A stretch of 42,007 nucleotides of DNA from Phycisphaerales bacterium (lineage in GTDB: Bacteria; Planctomycetota; Phycisphaerae; Phycisphaerales; UBA1924). The position numbers were made by a program, and so were the translations under genes. The first letter of the stretch is position 1. Each line of letters opens with the position of its first letter. Of this stretch, positions 1 to 8,113 are shown in pieces. Below the pieces are notes generated by a model. It saw nothing but the letters and a program-made list of their open reading frames with translations, was not told where the DNA came from and did no database searches. The DNA is taken from assembly GCA_022072615.1 (NCBI GenBank), contig JAJVHS010000003.1:1-42007 (forward strand), given 5' to 3'.

Positions 1-651
1 GCCGACGAGGTGGTCGACGTACTTGAGCCCGCAGGGGTTCTGCTTGTTGTACTCGTTGATCGCCAGCACGCTGGACACGCCGCTCTGCGGTCCGCAGCCG
101 ACCGCGTCGCACGACCGGGCGCCGTCGATGCGGCGGAACCGCGGCGCGAAGACCGCGCCCTGCTTGACCTTGGTGAGGTCGTACCCGCCGCTGCGCGAGA
201 CGAACGAGTGGACCACGCGGCCGTAGGTGCGGATGCCGGCCATGGTCACGGCGCCGTGCTCATCGGTCAACGTCCGCGGCTCGTACGCGGATTCCGCGCC
301 GTTCTTGATGGCCCGGGCGTAGGCCTTCTCGGCGTCGAAGACCGTGAAGGCGACGTCCTTGACCCCGTCGCCGTACATCGCGACTTCCATGGCCGCGGGG
401 TGATCCGGCGACAGCGGGCTGGTGAGCAGGAATCGGATGTTTCCCTGCGTGAGCAGGTAGTGCGCGGCGTCGCGGCTGCCGGTGGTCAGGTCGCAGACCT
501 GCTCGATCTGGAACCCGAAGCAGTGGGCGTAGAAGAACGCGGCCTGCTTGGCGTTGCCGACGTAAAACCGGACGTGATCGACGTCGATCAGCTGGAGCGG
601 GTCGGTGGACGCGAGCACGTCAACCTTCGGCTGCGCTGTGGCTGTGGTCAT
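1..651 (-). CDS. hpd: 4-hydroxyphenylpyruvate dioxygenase, N-terminal part (cut by window edge)
   Basis: HPPD converts 4-hydroxyphenylpyruvate to homogentisate with Fe(II) and O2 in cytosolic tyrosine breakdown. I translated 217 residues from the ATG at 651. The N-terminal vicinal-oxygen-chelate domain is complete: IDVDHVRFYVGNAKQAAFFY near residues 22-42, the Phe-Gly-Phe turn (HCFGFQ), and the NIRFLLTSPL strand typical of the family. The visible part ends in KYVDHLVG, the start of the second domain, whose His is the first iron ligand in HPPDs. The other iron ligands and the C-terminal helix lie outside the window. A Cys-containing stretch just before the second domain (SCDAVGCGPQSG) looks like a lineage-specific variation. 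An AAGGAA lies about 11 bases upstream as a weak ribosome site. The closely related hydroxymandelate synthase cannot be fully excluded without the C-terminal half. Confidence 0.9.
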   Translation of the reverse strand, partial: MTTATAQPKVDVLASTDPLQLIDVDHVRFYVGNAKQAAFFYAHCFGFQIEQVCDLTTGSRDAAHYLLTQGNIRFLLTSPLSPDHPAAMEVAMYGDGVKDVAFTVFDAEKAYARAIKNGAESAYEPRTLTDEHGAVTMAGIRTYGRVVHSFVSRSGGYDLTKVKQGAVFAPRFRRIDGARSCDAVGCGPQSGVSSVLAINEYNKQNPCGLKYVDHLVG

Positions 652-793
652 GGCGAGGGGTTTCCTTGAAATGTGACGAGCGGCCGCGGCCGCGTGGCCA
701 GCCCCTCCGCAGTGTCTCACCGGGCGGCTGGGAAATTTCTGATGAACTATAGGACTTCCGGGCGATTTCGAGGGCGCCGCGCGGTAGGCTGCG

Positions 794-819
794 GTGTCCG
801 CGGGGGTACCCCCCGACAC
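794..819. repeat. Nested palindrome/hairpin in the hpd-hpf intergenic region
   Basis: A perfect 12-base palindrome, GGGGGTACCCCC (802-813), is enclosed by GTGTC (794-798) and GACAC (815-819), making a composite hairpin with a small internal loop. It lies 75 bases before the start of the hibernation-factor gene, in the divergent region with hpd. It has no T-run on either side, so it is not a normal terminator. It could be a leader hairpin or an operator. Confidence 0.4.
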
Positions 820-893
820 CGACTCCCGGCGTCCACCGCGAGGGACAAGAACCGCGCCGGGAACAGAGCGTACCTGTGTATGGGAGGATTCCC

Positions 894-1235
894 ATGCGTC
901 TTGAGCTGATCGACGGCAAGATGCCCACGAGCCCCACGCTCGCCGAGCACGTCACCCGGAAATTCGACCGCGTTCTACGGCCGTTTGCAAGGCGGTTGGG
1001 AGCGGTCGAGGTCCGGATCGTGGACCAGGCGCACCGCAGGCGCGGCGCCAACCGCACGTGCTCGGTACTCGCCCACATTAACCGGTCGGGTCTGGTGAGC
1101 GTCCAGGCGCGGCACCAGGACTACTACGCGGCGGTCGCGATCGCGGCGACCAGGCTGCGCCGGGCCGTCGAGCACGTGCTGGGCCGGCGCACGCTGACGA
1201 CGCCGAACCACCGATCCGCTCGATCACCGGAATAA
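894..1235 (+). CDS. HPF/RaiA-like ribosome hibernation promoting factor
   Basis: This 113-residue protein has the short HPF/YfiA (sigma-54 modulation protein) fold pattern: an N-terminal strand, a helix with the spacing LAEHVTRKFDRVLRPFARRL, a VEVRIVDQ strand, a charged RRRGANRTCSV turn, and a C-terminal helix YYAAVAIAATRLRRAVEHVL. Members bind the 30S A/P-site region and inactivate ribosomes in stress or stationary phase. The protein ends shortly after the fold, so it is the short type without the dimerisation tail. I chose the ATG at 894 because GGGAGG (882-887) sits six bases upstream. A GTG at 876 is in frame but overlaps nothing useful. It is divergent from hpd, and the palindrome at 794-819 lies in the shared upstream region. 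The family assignment rests on pattern recognition, not on an alignment. Confidence 0.7.
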   Translation: MRLELIDGKMPTSPTLAEHVTRKFDRVLRPFARRLGAVEVRIVDQAHRRRGANRTCSVLAHINRSGLVSVQARHQDYYAAVAIAATRLRRAVEHVLGRRTLTTPNHRSARSPE

Positions 1236-1266
1236 CAGGTCCGGGATCCGCGGTTGGTAGTTGCGT

Positions 1267-1770
1267 ATGCGGCTCCCGGTCGCCAGCCTCCACCGCGCGT
1301 TTCCCGAGCTTGACCCCTTCTCGGACGCCGAGTGCGCGGCGTTCATCCGAGCCGCGCAGCGCGGCCGCCCCGGGTTTGTCGCGCTGGGAGCGCTCGTGGC
1401 AACCATCGCGTTCATCGCCGCGCCGTCCTGCCTGCTCACCCTGTTCCTCGCGGTCGTGAAGCCGCTGTTTGTCATCATGCGGTGGCAGGCGCCGGGCGGA
1501 ATGTGGTTCCCGGTGATGGCGATCCTGCTGGTCGTGGGGTCGGGCGCGGTGTCGGCCCTGCTGGTCCGAGACTCGTTCCTGCGCGCCCTGATTCGACGGC
1601 AGGTTGGCAGCGCGCGGTGCACCGAGTGCGGGTACCAGCTTCTGGGGTTGCCCATCGAGAAGACGTCCGATGACGACGGCACCGTCCGGTGCCCGGAGTG
1701 CGGGGCGCGGACGCTCCTGAGCTCGCGCGGCCTTTCACCCGCCCAGCTCGCCCCGCTGTGCGGCTCCTGA
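1267..1770 (+). CDS. Membrane protein with C-terminal zinc ribbon, paralogue of the facing gene
   Basis: No function recognised. The 167-residue product begins with a conserved LHRAFPELDPF segment, followed by two long hydrophobic segments (about residues 38-66 and 80-100) that should be transmembrane. It then has a four-cysteine zinc-ribbon motif, CTECGYQLLGL (about 119-129) and CPECGAR (about 142-148). The N-terminus, the layout and the zinc ribbon match the gene facing it at 1735-2295, so the two are paralogues placed tail to tail with a 36-base overlap. A TTG at 1261 is also in frame. I preferred the ATG at 1267 because its start (MRLPVASLHRAFPELD) aligns with the paralogue (MRIPTSKVYRAFPELD). 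The zinc ribbon is expected in the cytoplasm, perhaps for protein or nucleic-acid contact. Confidence 0.75.
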   Translation: MRLPVASLHRAFPELDPFSDAECAAFIRAAQRGRPGFVALGALVATIAFIAAPSCLLTLFLAVVKPLFVIMRWQAPGGMWFPVMAILLVVGSGAVSALLVRDSFLRALIRRQVGSARCTECGYQLLGLPIEKTSDDDGTVRCPECGARTLLSSRGLSPAQLAPLCGS

Positions 1771-2295
1771 AGCCTCCGCGGGCCTTGTTGACGCCGCCAG
1801 CGCGTCGCCCAGGACATCCTGCACCGTCAGCTTCCGGTCGGCCAGCGAGCTCCTCTTCCCGCATTCCGGGCAGAGCACGCCGCCGTGCTCGTCGACCGCG
1901 AGGCCCAAGAGCGAATACGAGCACGACGGGCACCTGGCCTCGAGGATCCTTCCCAGCAGCAGCCGCCGAAGCATCACGTCGCGGACGGCCAGCACCATCA
2001 CCACCAGCAGCACGCCGGCGACGAGCATGATCGCTGCCGCGCCGAGCATCCACGCGTTCGAGTCGGGGAGCCCGTGCTTGGCCATCCAGTACGCCAGTCG
2101 GTTCCCCGCGATGGCCGCAAAGGGCGAGATGAACACGCACAGGACCAGGCACACCGCCCACAGCACGCGCGTCACCACCCGCATGGGCCGGCCGTACCGC
2201 CCCAGCACGTAGCGCATGTACTGCTCGCAGACCTCGTCGGGGAACCGGTCGAGCTCCGGGAACGCCCGGTACACCTTGGAGGTGGGTATCCGCAT
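1735..2295 (-). CDS. Membrane protein with zinc ribbon, paralogue of 1267-1770
   Basis: The product has 186 residues and no recognised function. The N-terminal motif VYRAFPELDRF is shared with the gene opposite. Two hydrophobic segments follow (about 44-64 and 83-106), then a zinc ribbon, CPSCSYSLLGL and CPECGKR (about 120-150), and a longer hydrophilic tail than in the paralogue. The 3' end overlaps the convergent paralogue by 36 bases, so part of each tail is encoded on both strands. The start at 2295 aligns with that of its paralogue. Such double-zinc-ribbon membrane proteins, often ending CPECG, are common among uncharacterised planctomycete proteins, which fits the organism call. Confidence 0.75.
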   Translation of the reverse strand: MRIPTSKVYRAFPELDRFPDEVCEQYMRYVLGRYGRPMRVVTRVLWAVCLVLCVFISPFAAIAGNRLAYWMAKHGLPDSNAWMLGAAAIMLVAGVLLVVMVLAVRDVMLRRLLLGRILEARCPSCSYSLLGLAVDEHGGVLCPECGKRSSLADRKLTVQDVLGDALAASTRPAEASGAAQRGELGG

Positions 2296-2347
2296 GTGCT
2301 CAGGCGGAGTTTACCGGGGTGGCGCGGGGCGAGTTCTACGATCCGCC

Positions 2348-3343
2348 ATGCCCGACCGGATCGTCATCGGCGTCTGCACCTACAACGGCGCGGGTCGCAT
2401 CGTTCCGACGCTGGAGGCCCTCGTCGGCCAGGACCGCCTCGGCGGCCGCGTAACCCGCATCGTCGTCGTCGACAACAACTCGTCGGACAACACCGCCGAG
2501 GTCGTCAGATCCTTCGCCCGCCGGCACGAGCACTTCCCCATCCATGTCATCTCCGAACCCAGGCCCGGAAAGGTCGAGGCGATGCGCACGCTCGTCCGAG
2601 CCACCGACGAGCCCTACATGATGCTCACGGACGATGACACGCTGCCGGGACCGCGCTGGGCCGCGGCGCTGGCCCGGCTGCTGGACGACCACCCCCGAGC
2701 GGGCATCGCGAGCGGACCGGTGAAGCCCAAGTGGGAGGCCGGGCCGACGCGGCTCGCACGCATCTACGTCAAGTCGCTCGGCGACCAGGATTTCGGACCG
2801 GCCCGTGTATGCCTCGACCACCCGCTGACGTTCCTGATGGGCGCATCGCTGGGGATCCGCCGCAAGGCCTTCGACGATTCTCGCTGGATGACCGACTCGC
2901 GGCTGGTCGCCCGGACCGGCAAGTCGCTCGAATGCGGCGCCGAGGACGCGGAAGTGTGCTTCCTCATTCGCAAGGCGGGGTGGGAAGTCTGGTGGGAGCC
3001 CGATGCGCCGATGCTGCACTGCATCCCGGCCGGCCGGCAGACGGCCGAGTACCTCGCGCGCCTGCGTGGGAGCATCTGCCGCGGCGAGCCCAAGCTGCAC
3101 TGGATCGCGCTCGGCGCCGATCCCAACTGGGGCGCCCACGCCGCCCGGCAGGCCGCCGTCTGCCACCGGCGCTACATCAAGACGCTGCTGTTCGACTGGA
3201 GACCGACGCGGCGGCGCATCCGCCTCGCCGAGCGCAAGGGGCGGCTCGACGGCTGGATGTCGCTCGCGGCCGAGCTGAACCAGGGCGCGGCCCCGGCGGC
3301 GGGAGTCCTCACGGCTGCCGATGCGCACCGAACACCGCCGTGA
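2348..3343 (+). CDS. Family 2 glycosyltransferase (GT-A fold)
   Basis: This 331-residue enzyme is expected to transfer a sugar from a nucleotide donor to a surface glycan or lipid acceptor on the cytoplasmic side of the membrane. Landmarks are the N-terminal strand IVIGVCTYNGAGRI, the nucleotide-binding strand IVVVDNNSSDNTAEV (about 37-51), the DxD-like metal site MLTDDDTLPGP (about 94-104), and the acceptor-site segment CGAEDAEVCFLIRKAGWEV (ED motif, about 198-216). There is no signal peptide or clear membrane anchor, only a basic C-terminal region. The ATG at 2348 starts directly at the fold; a longer in-frame extension upstream overlaps the leader of the divergent gene. The 3' end overlaps the convergent gene by 35 bases. 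Donor and acceptor cannot be told from the sequence. Confidence 0.85.
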   Translation: MPDRIVIGVCTYNGAGRIVPTLEALVGQDRLGGRVTRIVVVDNNSSDNTAEVVRSFARRHEHFPIHVISEPRPGKVEAMRTLVRATDEPYMMLTDDDTLPGPRWAAALARLLDDHPRAGIASGPVKPKWEAGPTRLARIYVKSLGDQDFGPARVCLDHPLTFLMGASLGIRRKAFDDSRWMTDSRLVARTGKSLECGAEDAEVCFLIRKAGWEVWWEPDAPMLHCIPAGRQTAEYLARLRGSICRGEPKLHWIALGADPNWGAHAARQAAVCHRRYIKTLLFDWRPTRRRIRLAERKGRLDGWMSLAAELNQGAAPAAGVLTAADAHRTPP

Positions 3344-4001
3344 GCGGCGTGTTGCCGGCTCGCCTGATCACCGCCACGCACCGCTGGCACAGCGACGAGC
3401 TTGTTCCGAAGATCTCTTCTCCGCAGGTGCGGCAGCGCGCGATCGCGTTGTTGACGGCGCGGTCCGCCGCCCACACGCCCAGCGCCGCGGCCGTCGCCGC
3501 GTGCCACGCCACCGCCACCCACGGCAGCAGCTCGGTGTCCGAGGTCGCCAGCGGCACCGCGGCCGCCGCGAGCGAAGCGCCCAGGCATGCCCACGCCACG
3601 TTGCCCGACCGCGTGGCGACAAGGAGCAGCGCCGCGCTCACCGCGCCGCCCATCGCGATCGCGACCGGCAGTTCAAGAGATTCAAGCGCCGCCGGTGACG
3701 TCACCCCCGCCGCCGGAAGGAAGCGGTGCACCGCGGCCGCGCACAGGTCGCTCCACCGGAAGCACCAGAATCCCATCGTTCCGCCCCACAGCACCACCAG
3801 CAGGGTGCAGACATCCTTGCCGCGCCCCGCGATGACGCCCATCGCGAGCACGTAACCCGCGAAGATCAGCCCCAGCTCGACCATTCCTTCCTTGAGGAAC
3901 TGCTCGCGAAAGCCGAACAGTGCCAGCAAGGCGCTGATGGTCGTCGCCATGCACCAGACCGTGGATGCCTTGGCCCGGGACGCTCGTGCTGCGTCGGACA
4001 T
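3309..4001 (-). CDS. Polytopic membrane protein with C-terminal zinc ribbon, unknown function
   Basis: The product has 230 residues and no recognised family. About six hydrophobic segments span residues 18-175 (for example MVELGLIFAGYVLAMGVIAG and the alanine-rich VSAALLLVATRSG region). They are followed by a four-cysteine ribbon, CRTCGEEIFG and LCQRC (about 190-209), and a short tail. The layout (membrane domain first, zinc ribbon last) resembles the two genes at 1267-2295, although the sequence is not visibly related. The tail overlaps the convergent glycosyltransferase by 35 bases, the second such convergent overlap within 2 kb. Confidence 0.65.
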   Translation of the reverse strand: MSDAARASRAKASTVWCMATTISALLALFGFREQFLKEGMVELGLIFAGYVLAMGVIAGRGKDVCTLLVVLWGGTMGFWCFRWSDLCAAAVHRFLPAAGVTSPAALESLELPVAIAMGGAVSAALLLVATRSGNVAWACLGASLAAAAVPLATSDTELLPWVAVAWHAATAAALGVWAADRAVNNAIARCRTCGEEIFGTSSSLCQRCVAVIRRAGNTPLTAVFGAHRQP

Positions 4002-4154
4002 GAGTTCCTCCGCGCCGAAGGGATAGTCGGCTTGGTACTCATCGGCACGATCGGCGACTGTGGCGAGCCCGCGGCGCGGCGCGCCGTGACGCCTGTGCGG
4101 CCTGCGCGAGCCACGTCCCCCTGATCGGTGAATTCCCGAGGTATTCAGGTGAAT

Positions 4155-4295
4155 TCAGTCGTCTTCTTGCGCCACGCGGTATGCGGGCGTATCGACGTCA
4201 TCGAACTGGCCCTGACGAGCGGCCCAGATGAACCCCGCCACCGCCAGCGCGGCCAGGAGCACCGCCACGGGCAGCACCACGAAGATGACGCTCAT
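4155..4295 (-). CDS. ccoS: CcoS, cbb3 oxidase maturation protein
   Basis: This 46-residue small membrane protein reads MSVIFVVLPVAVLLAALAVA followed by GFIWAARQGQFDD. It shows the family signature of one transmembrane helix followed by a W-x3-GQFDD-like segment. CcoS is needed to insert haem b and CuB into subunit CcoN. Its ATG (4295-4293) overlaps the TGA of ccoI (4294-4292) as ATGA, so it is translationally coupled and is the last gene of the cco operon. It falls below the length cutoffs of many gene finders. Confidence 0.93.
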   Translation of the reverse strand: MSVIFVVLPVAVLLAALAVAGFIWAARQGQFDDVDTPAYRVAQEDD

Positions 4296-6838
4296 GACGA
4301 TCCTCCAAAGCTCCTGGACCTGAACGCCAGGACGAGCACGGTCAGGGAACTCACGGGCATGACGATCGCGGCGATGAGAGGATTCATCATGCCCGTCACC
4401 GCGAGCGCCCCCGCGGTCAGATTGTAAACGACCGACACGCCGAGGTTCCGCCAGATCACCCGCATCGTGCGCCGGCTGCCCTCGATCAGGTCGGCCACGC
4501 CGCGCAGCCCGGGCTCGTTCAGGTACACGTCCGCCGCCGCCAGCGATGCCTCGGCGCCGCCATGCACCGCGATGCCCACGCCCGCTGCGGCGAGCGAAGC
4601 CGCGTCGTTCACGCCGTCGCCCACCATGACGGTCGGCAGCTCTTCCGACGATTCTCGGACCACAGAAAGTTTCTGCTCGGGCGAGACACCGCCGCGAATC
4701 TTGCCCTCCGCGACTCCCACGCTTCGGCCGATCGACGCCGCGACCGAAGGGTGATCGCCCGAGAGCACCTCGACATCCCAGCCCAGTTCGGACAGGCTCC
4801 GCACCGCGGCGAGCGAATCGGGCCGGACCTGGTCGCCCAGCCCGGCCACGGCGGCGATCTCTCCGTCCGCCTCGACCACGACGGGCGTGAGACCTTCGCG
4901 GATCATCAAATCGACGCTGGGCCACAGACCGGGAGGGTCGGCGGCGCCCCGCGATCGCACGAACGCGGGGGATCCCACCGCAATCTGACGCCCATCGACC
5001 TCGCCCTGCACCCCGCTGCCGATGGTTTGCACGCTCCGGGACGGCTCGACGTCCGACCCGCCAAGATCACGAGCAAGCGCGACCGCCACGGGGTGGTTCG
5101 ACCCCGCCTCGATGGCGGCGACCAGCGGCTTGACCGATTCATCTCCCTCCCAGCGAGCCAGCGTCAGCCTGCCGAAGGTCAGTGTGCCCGTCTTGTCCAG
5201 GAAGATTCGGCCGGGCGTGGAGAGCCGCTGGATGACGTCGCCGCCCTTGATGAGCATGCCGGCCCGGGCAGCTCGACCCAGGGCGACCGTGAGGACCAGG
5301 GGCGTCGCAAGGCCCAGCGCGCACGGGCAGGTCACGACCAGCAGCGCGACGGCGTTCTCAAGAGCCCGCCCGGGCTCGATGAACAGCCACGCGACGAGGG
5401 TGACCGCCGCCGCGCCGATCATGCCGACGGTGAAGTAGGACGAGATGCGATCGGCGAGCCGCACGATGGGCGCCCGCCGCTGCGAGCACTCCTCGACCAT
5501 CCGCATCAGGCGCCCGGCACGGGTGTGCTCGCCGGTCGCGGAGACCCTGACTCGGAGCGTGGAGGTGACGTTGACGGCGCCGGCCACGGCGGGGGCGCCG
5601 CTGGAAAGCGGGACCGGCCGCGATTCGCCCGTAAGAAGCGATTGATCAACCAGCGAATCGCCGCGCACGACCTCGCCGTCGGCGGGGAATGAATCCCCCG
5701 CTCGCACCTCGACGATGTCGCCCACCGCGAGCGACTCGACGGGCACGTCCTCGATGACCTCGGCGCCCGATGGTCCGGCGGCGACCCGCCGCGCGCACGT
5801 CGGCGTGAGGGAGAACAGGAGTTCCACCGCGTCCGACGCCCAGCGCTGCTGGCGGTGCTGGATGAACCGGCCGACCAGCAGCAGGAACACCAGGACGCTG
5901 AGCGTGTCGAAGTAGATCTCGCCCGTCCCGCGGATGGTGGACACGACCGACCACACGCCGCCGCCGGCGAGCGCCAGCGCGATGGGGACGTCCAGGTGCG
6001 CGGTGCGGGTCCGCAGGGCCGCCCAGGCGCTGGTGAAGAACACCCGGCCCGGCCACATCAGCGACACGACCGTCACCACCATGCTCGCCCAGCGCATGAG
6101 CTGAACGTGCGAGGATTCCATCCAGTCAAAGAGCCCGGCGTACAGCGCCAGGGCCATCAGCATCGCGTTGCCCGCGCACGCGCCCGCCACCGCCATCCGC
6201 ACCAGGTAGCGGCGGTCCTCGGCTTCGCGCAGCCGCCTGGCGTTCATGTCCCTGGCGGGATGCGGCCGGTATCCCAGCGAATCGAGCAGCGCCGCGATCG
6301 ACGAGAGCTTCACCGCGCCCGGCATCCACGTCACCCCGAGCGTCGCGCGACGCAGGTCCAGCCTCGCTTCGACGACGCCGGGCATCAGCGACGGGAGCTT
6401 CTCCAGCAGCCATACGCACGCCGAGCAGTGCACGCCTTCGAGCACCAGTTCGACGCACTTGGCACCGGCAGCGCCGTCGCGGCAGTACAGGCGCGCGAAC
6501 ACGTCGTCGTCAAACTCGCTGTACCGCCGGCCGGTGCTCCTGACCGGCGCGCCGGCGGCCGCGCCGTCGACCGCCCGGTCGCGCAGCCGGTAGTAGCGCT
6601 CCAGGCCGCACGAGTGGATCACGGCGTACGCGGCCCGGCACCCGTGGCAGCAGAACTGCTCGGGCTGATCCGCTTCGACGAGGCTCGCCGGGACAGGGCT
6701 TGCGCAGTGCGAGCACCGCACCGCGACCGCGGCGGCCGCATCGCGGCCCGGGCTCTTGCCCGAGGGTTCGCTCCGCCAGCCGCCGATCGCTCGGGCGACG
6801 TCGATCTGGCGCTGGTGGTTGGTGGCGTCAGTTCCCAT
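4292..6838 (-). CDS. ccoI: CcoI-type copper-transporting P1B ATPase
   Basis: This 848-residue P-type ATPase (CcoI/FixI family) moves copper across the membrane for CuB assembly of cbb3 oxidase. In order: an N-terminal cysteine cluster, CSHCASPVP...CCHGC (about 42-72), typical of CcoI; a heavy-metal domain with HCSACVW (about 136); paired helices; the actuator TGES (about 402); the membrane metal site CPCALGLATP (about 503); the phosphorylation site DKTGTLTFG (about 546); and the hinge GDGVNDAASL (about 739). All catalytic residues are present. It starts at 6838, overlapping the tauE/safE gene by 11 bases. AGGAG lies 13 bases upstream, a long spacing, so a slightly different start is possible. 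It is followed directly by ccoS. Confidence 0.95.
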   Translation of the reverse strand: MGTDATNHQRQIDVARAIGGWRSEPSGKSPGRDAAAAVAVRCSHCASPVPASLVEADQPEQFCCHGCRAAYAVIHSCGLERYYRLRDRAVDGAAAGAPVRSTGRRYSEFDDDVFARLYCRDGAAGAKCVELVLEGVHCSACVWLLEKLPSLMPGVVEARLDLRRATLGVTWMPGAVKLSSIAALLDSLGYRPHPARDMNARRLREAEDRRYLVRMAVAGACAGNAMLMALALYAGLFDWMESSHVQLMRWASMVVTVVSLMWPGRVFFTSAWAALRTRTAHLDVPIALALAGGGVWSVVSTIRGTGEIYFDTLSVLVFLLLVGRFIQHRQQRWASDAVELLFSLTPTCARRVAAGPSGAEVIEDVPVESLAVGDIVEVRAGDSFPADGEVVRGDSLVDQSLLTGESRPVPLSSGAPAVAGAVNVTSTLRVRVSATGEHTRAGRLMRMVEECSQRRAPIVRLADRISSYFTVGMIGAAAVTLVAWLFIEPGRALENAVALLVVTCPCALGLATPLVLTVALGRAARAGMLIKGGDVIQRLSTPGRIFLDKTGTLTFGRLTLARWEGDESVKPLVAAIEAGSNHPVAVALARDLGGSDVEPSRSVQTIGSGVQGEVDGRQIAVGSPAFVRSRGAADPPGLWPSVDLMIREGLTPVVVEADGEIAAVAGLGDQVRPDSLAAVRSLSELGWDVEVLSGDHPSVAASIGRSVGVAEGKIRGGVSPEQKLSVVRESSEELPTVMVGDGVNDAASLAAAGVGIAVHGGAEASLAAADVYLNEPGLRGVADLIEGSRRTMRVIWRNLGVSVVYNLTAGALAVTGMMNPLIAAIVMPVSSLTVLVLAFRSRSFGGSS

Positions 6839-7604
6839 TGCAGCAGGGCAGCTCCTGTTGAGTTGTTCCGGTCGGAAGGCCGATGGGCCGGTCGTCGACG
6901 ACCAGTTGCGCCCCCCGCACGCGCCCCGCGAGCGAGGGAACCTGGAATCTCCCGATGATCGTGAACACGCCGACCGCGACCAGCAGCAGCGCGGTCGCCA
7001 TCGGCACCTTCCTGCGCAGCGGTCCGGCCAGGCTCTGCAGCCCCGCGCCCAGCGCCGCCATGACCGGCAGCGTGCCCAGCCAGAACACCGCCATGGTCGC
7101 CGCGCCGTACGCGGGGTTGGCCGTTCCGGCCGCCGTCACCGCGAACGCGTAGAGCCACCCGCAGGGCAGCAGTGTCGTCAGCAGGCCGATCGCCAGCGCG
7201 CGGCGAACCGGCGTCCACTGCATCGCGACCCCATGCCCGGCCGCGACGAACCTGGAAAGGGCCGCCGGAAGCGGCAACCGGGCGATCCGCACCCCGTTCA
7301 GTCGCAGCACCGTGACCACGCCGAACACCACCATCACCCCGCCCGCGAGCATCGCCGCGCCGTCGCGGACGCCCACGGCGGCGCCGCCCAGGTCAACCGC
7401 GGCGCCGATCGTGCCCGCGACGGCGCCCAGCACGCAATACGTCACCAGCCGGCCGATGTTGTACGCGACGTTGAGACGCCACCGCCGCGGGGACGCGGAC
7501 TCGTCGCTCGCCACGGCGAACGCGACGAAGGCGCCGCACATGCCGGCGCAGTGCAGGCTCCCGAGCAGGCTCGCCACGAGCACCGCGCCCATCAGCGGGA
7601 TCAT
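6828..7604 (-). CDS. TauE/SafE-type membrane protein of the cco cluster
   Basis: The product has 258 residues with about six transmembrane helices. It has the conserved N-terminal GSLHCAGMCGAF motif (about 14-25) and a second cysteine motif, LPCGWLY (about 150), characteristic of the sulfite-exporter TauE/SafE subfamily found in cbb3 maturation operons, where it is thought to take part in copper or thiol handling. The ATG at 7604 overlaps the TGA of ccoH (ATGA). The 3' end overlaps ccoI by 11 bases. A cysteine pair, CCNGN, sits at the extreme C-terminus. The family is clear. The transported substrate is not established for this subfamily, so I give no symbol. Confidence 0.85.
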   Translation of the reverse strand: MIPLMGAVLVASLLGSLHCAGMCGAFVAFAVASDESASPRRWRLNVAYNIGRLVTYCVLGAVAGTIGAAVDLGGAAVGVRDGAAMLAGGVMVVFGVVTVLRLNGVRIARLPLPAALSRFVAAGHGVAMQWTPVRRALAIGLLTTLLPCGWLYAFAVTAAGTANPAYGAATMAVFWLGTLPVMAALGAGLQSLAGPLRRKVPMATALLLVAVGVFTIIGRFQVPSLAGRVRGAQLVVDDRPIGLPTGTTQQELPCCNGN

Positions 7605-8113
7605 GGCCCGGTCTCCGCGACCACGACGTCCTGATCGAATTCCGTCGTGAAGGTCTCCGTCCCCCGGCGAGCGGTGACCATGAAGTGCCAGCGTCCGTCG
7701 CGGTCGACGTTCAGACCGCCCCGGTACTGGCCGCCCGGCTGCTCCTCCGTTCTGACGACCCGCCGGTCGCCGGCCCGGGCGTTGTGGAACGCGACCAGCT
7801 CGACGCTGGCGCCCTCGAGTGCCGCGCCCGACCGGTCCGTCAGCAGCGCCGTGACCGTCCCGGCGCCCGACGCGGGCGCGTCGATGTCCAGAACGATGTT
7901 CCAGCCGAGCCGCCGGCTCGCTTCCCGCTGCGCCGCGGTCTGATCCCACTTCACGGCCTTCTCGTAGTAGTTCGGCTCGATCGCGGCCGACGGGTCGGAC
8001 TGCGCGAAGTACACCGTGATCCCCACGATGGCGACGTTCATGGCAAGCAGGCCGATGATCGCGGCCGGCCAGATGCGGCCCGTGTTCACGGCGGTGGCGT
8101 GCGAGGCGTTCAT
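7601..8113 (-). CDS. ccoH: CcoH/FixH-type cbb3 assembly protein
   Basis: The product has 170 residues with one N-terminal transmembrane helix (about 13-35). It then has the family hallmark ...EPNYYEKAVKWDQ (about 45-58) and a periplasmic beta-domain ending in WHFMVTARRG. FixH/CcoH associates with CcoN and CcoP during assembly of the oxidase. It is coupled to ccoG upstream and to the tauE/safE gene downstream by ATGA overlaps. The start at 8113 is fixed by this overlap, and the hydrophobic helix begins at the expected distance. Confidence 0.9.
   Translation of the reverse strand: MNASHATAVNTGRIWPAAIIGLLAMNVAIVGITVYFAQSDPSAAIEPNYYEKAVKWDQTAAQREASRRLGWNIVLDIDAPASGAGTVTALLTDRSGAALEGASVELVAFHNARAGDRRVVRTEEQPGGQYRGGLNVDRDGRWHFMVTARRGTETFTTEFDQDVVVAETGP

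Noticed and set aside
4127..4156. Direct repeat GGTGAATTC downstream of ccoS
   Set aside because: There are only two 9-base copies, without transposase, inverted ends or target duplication. Probably chance.
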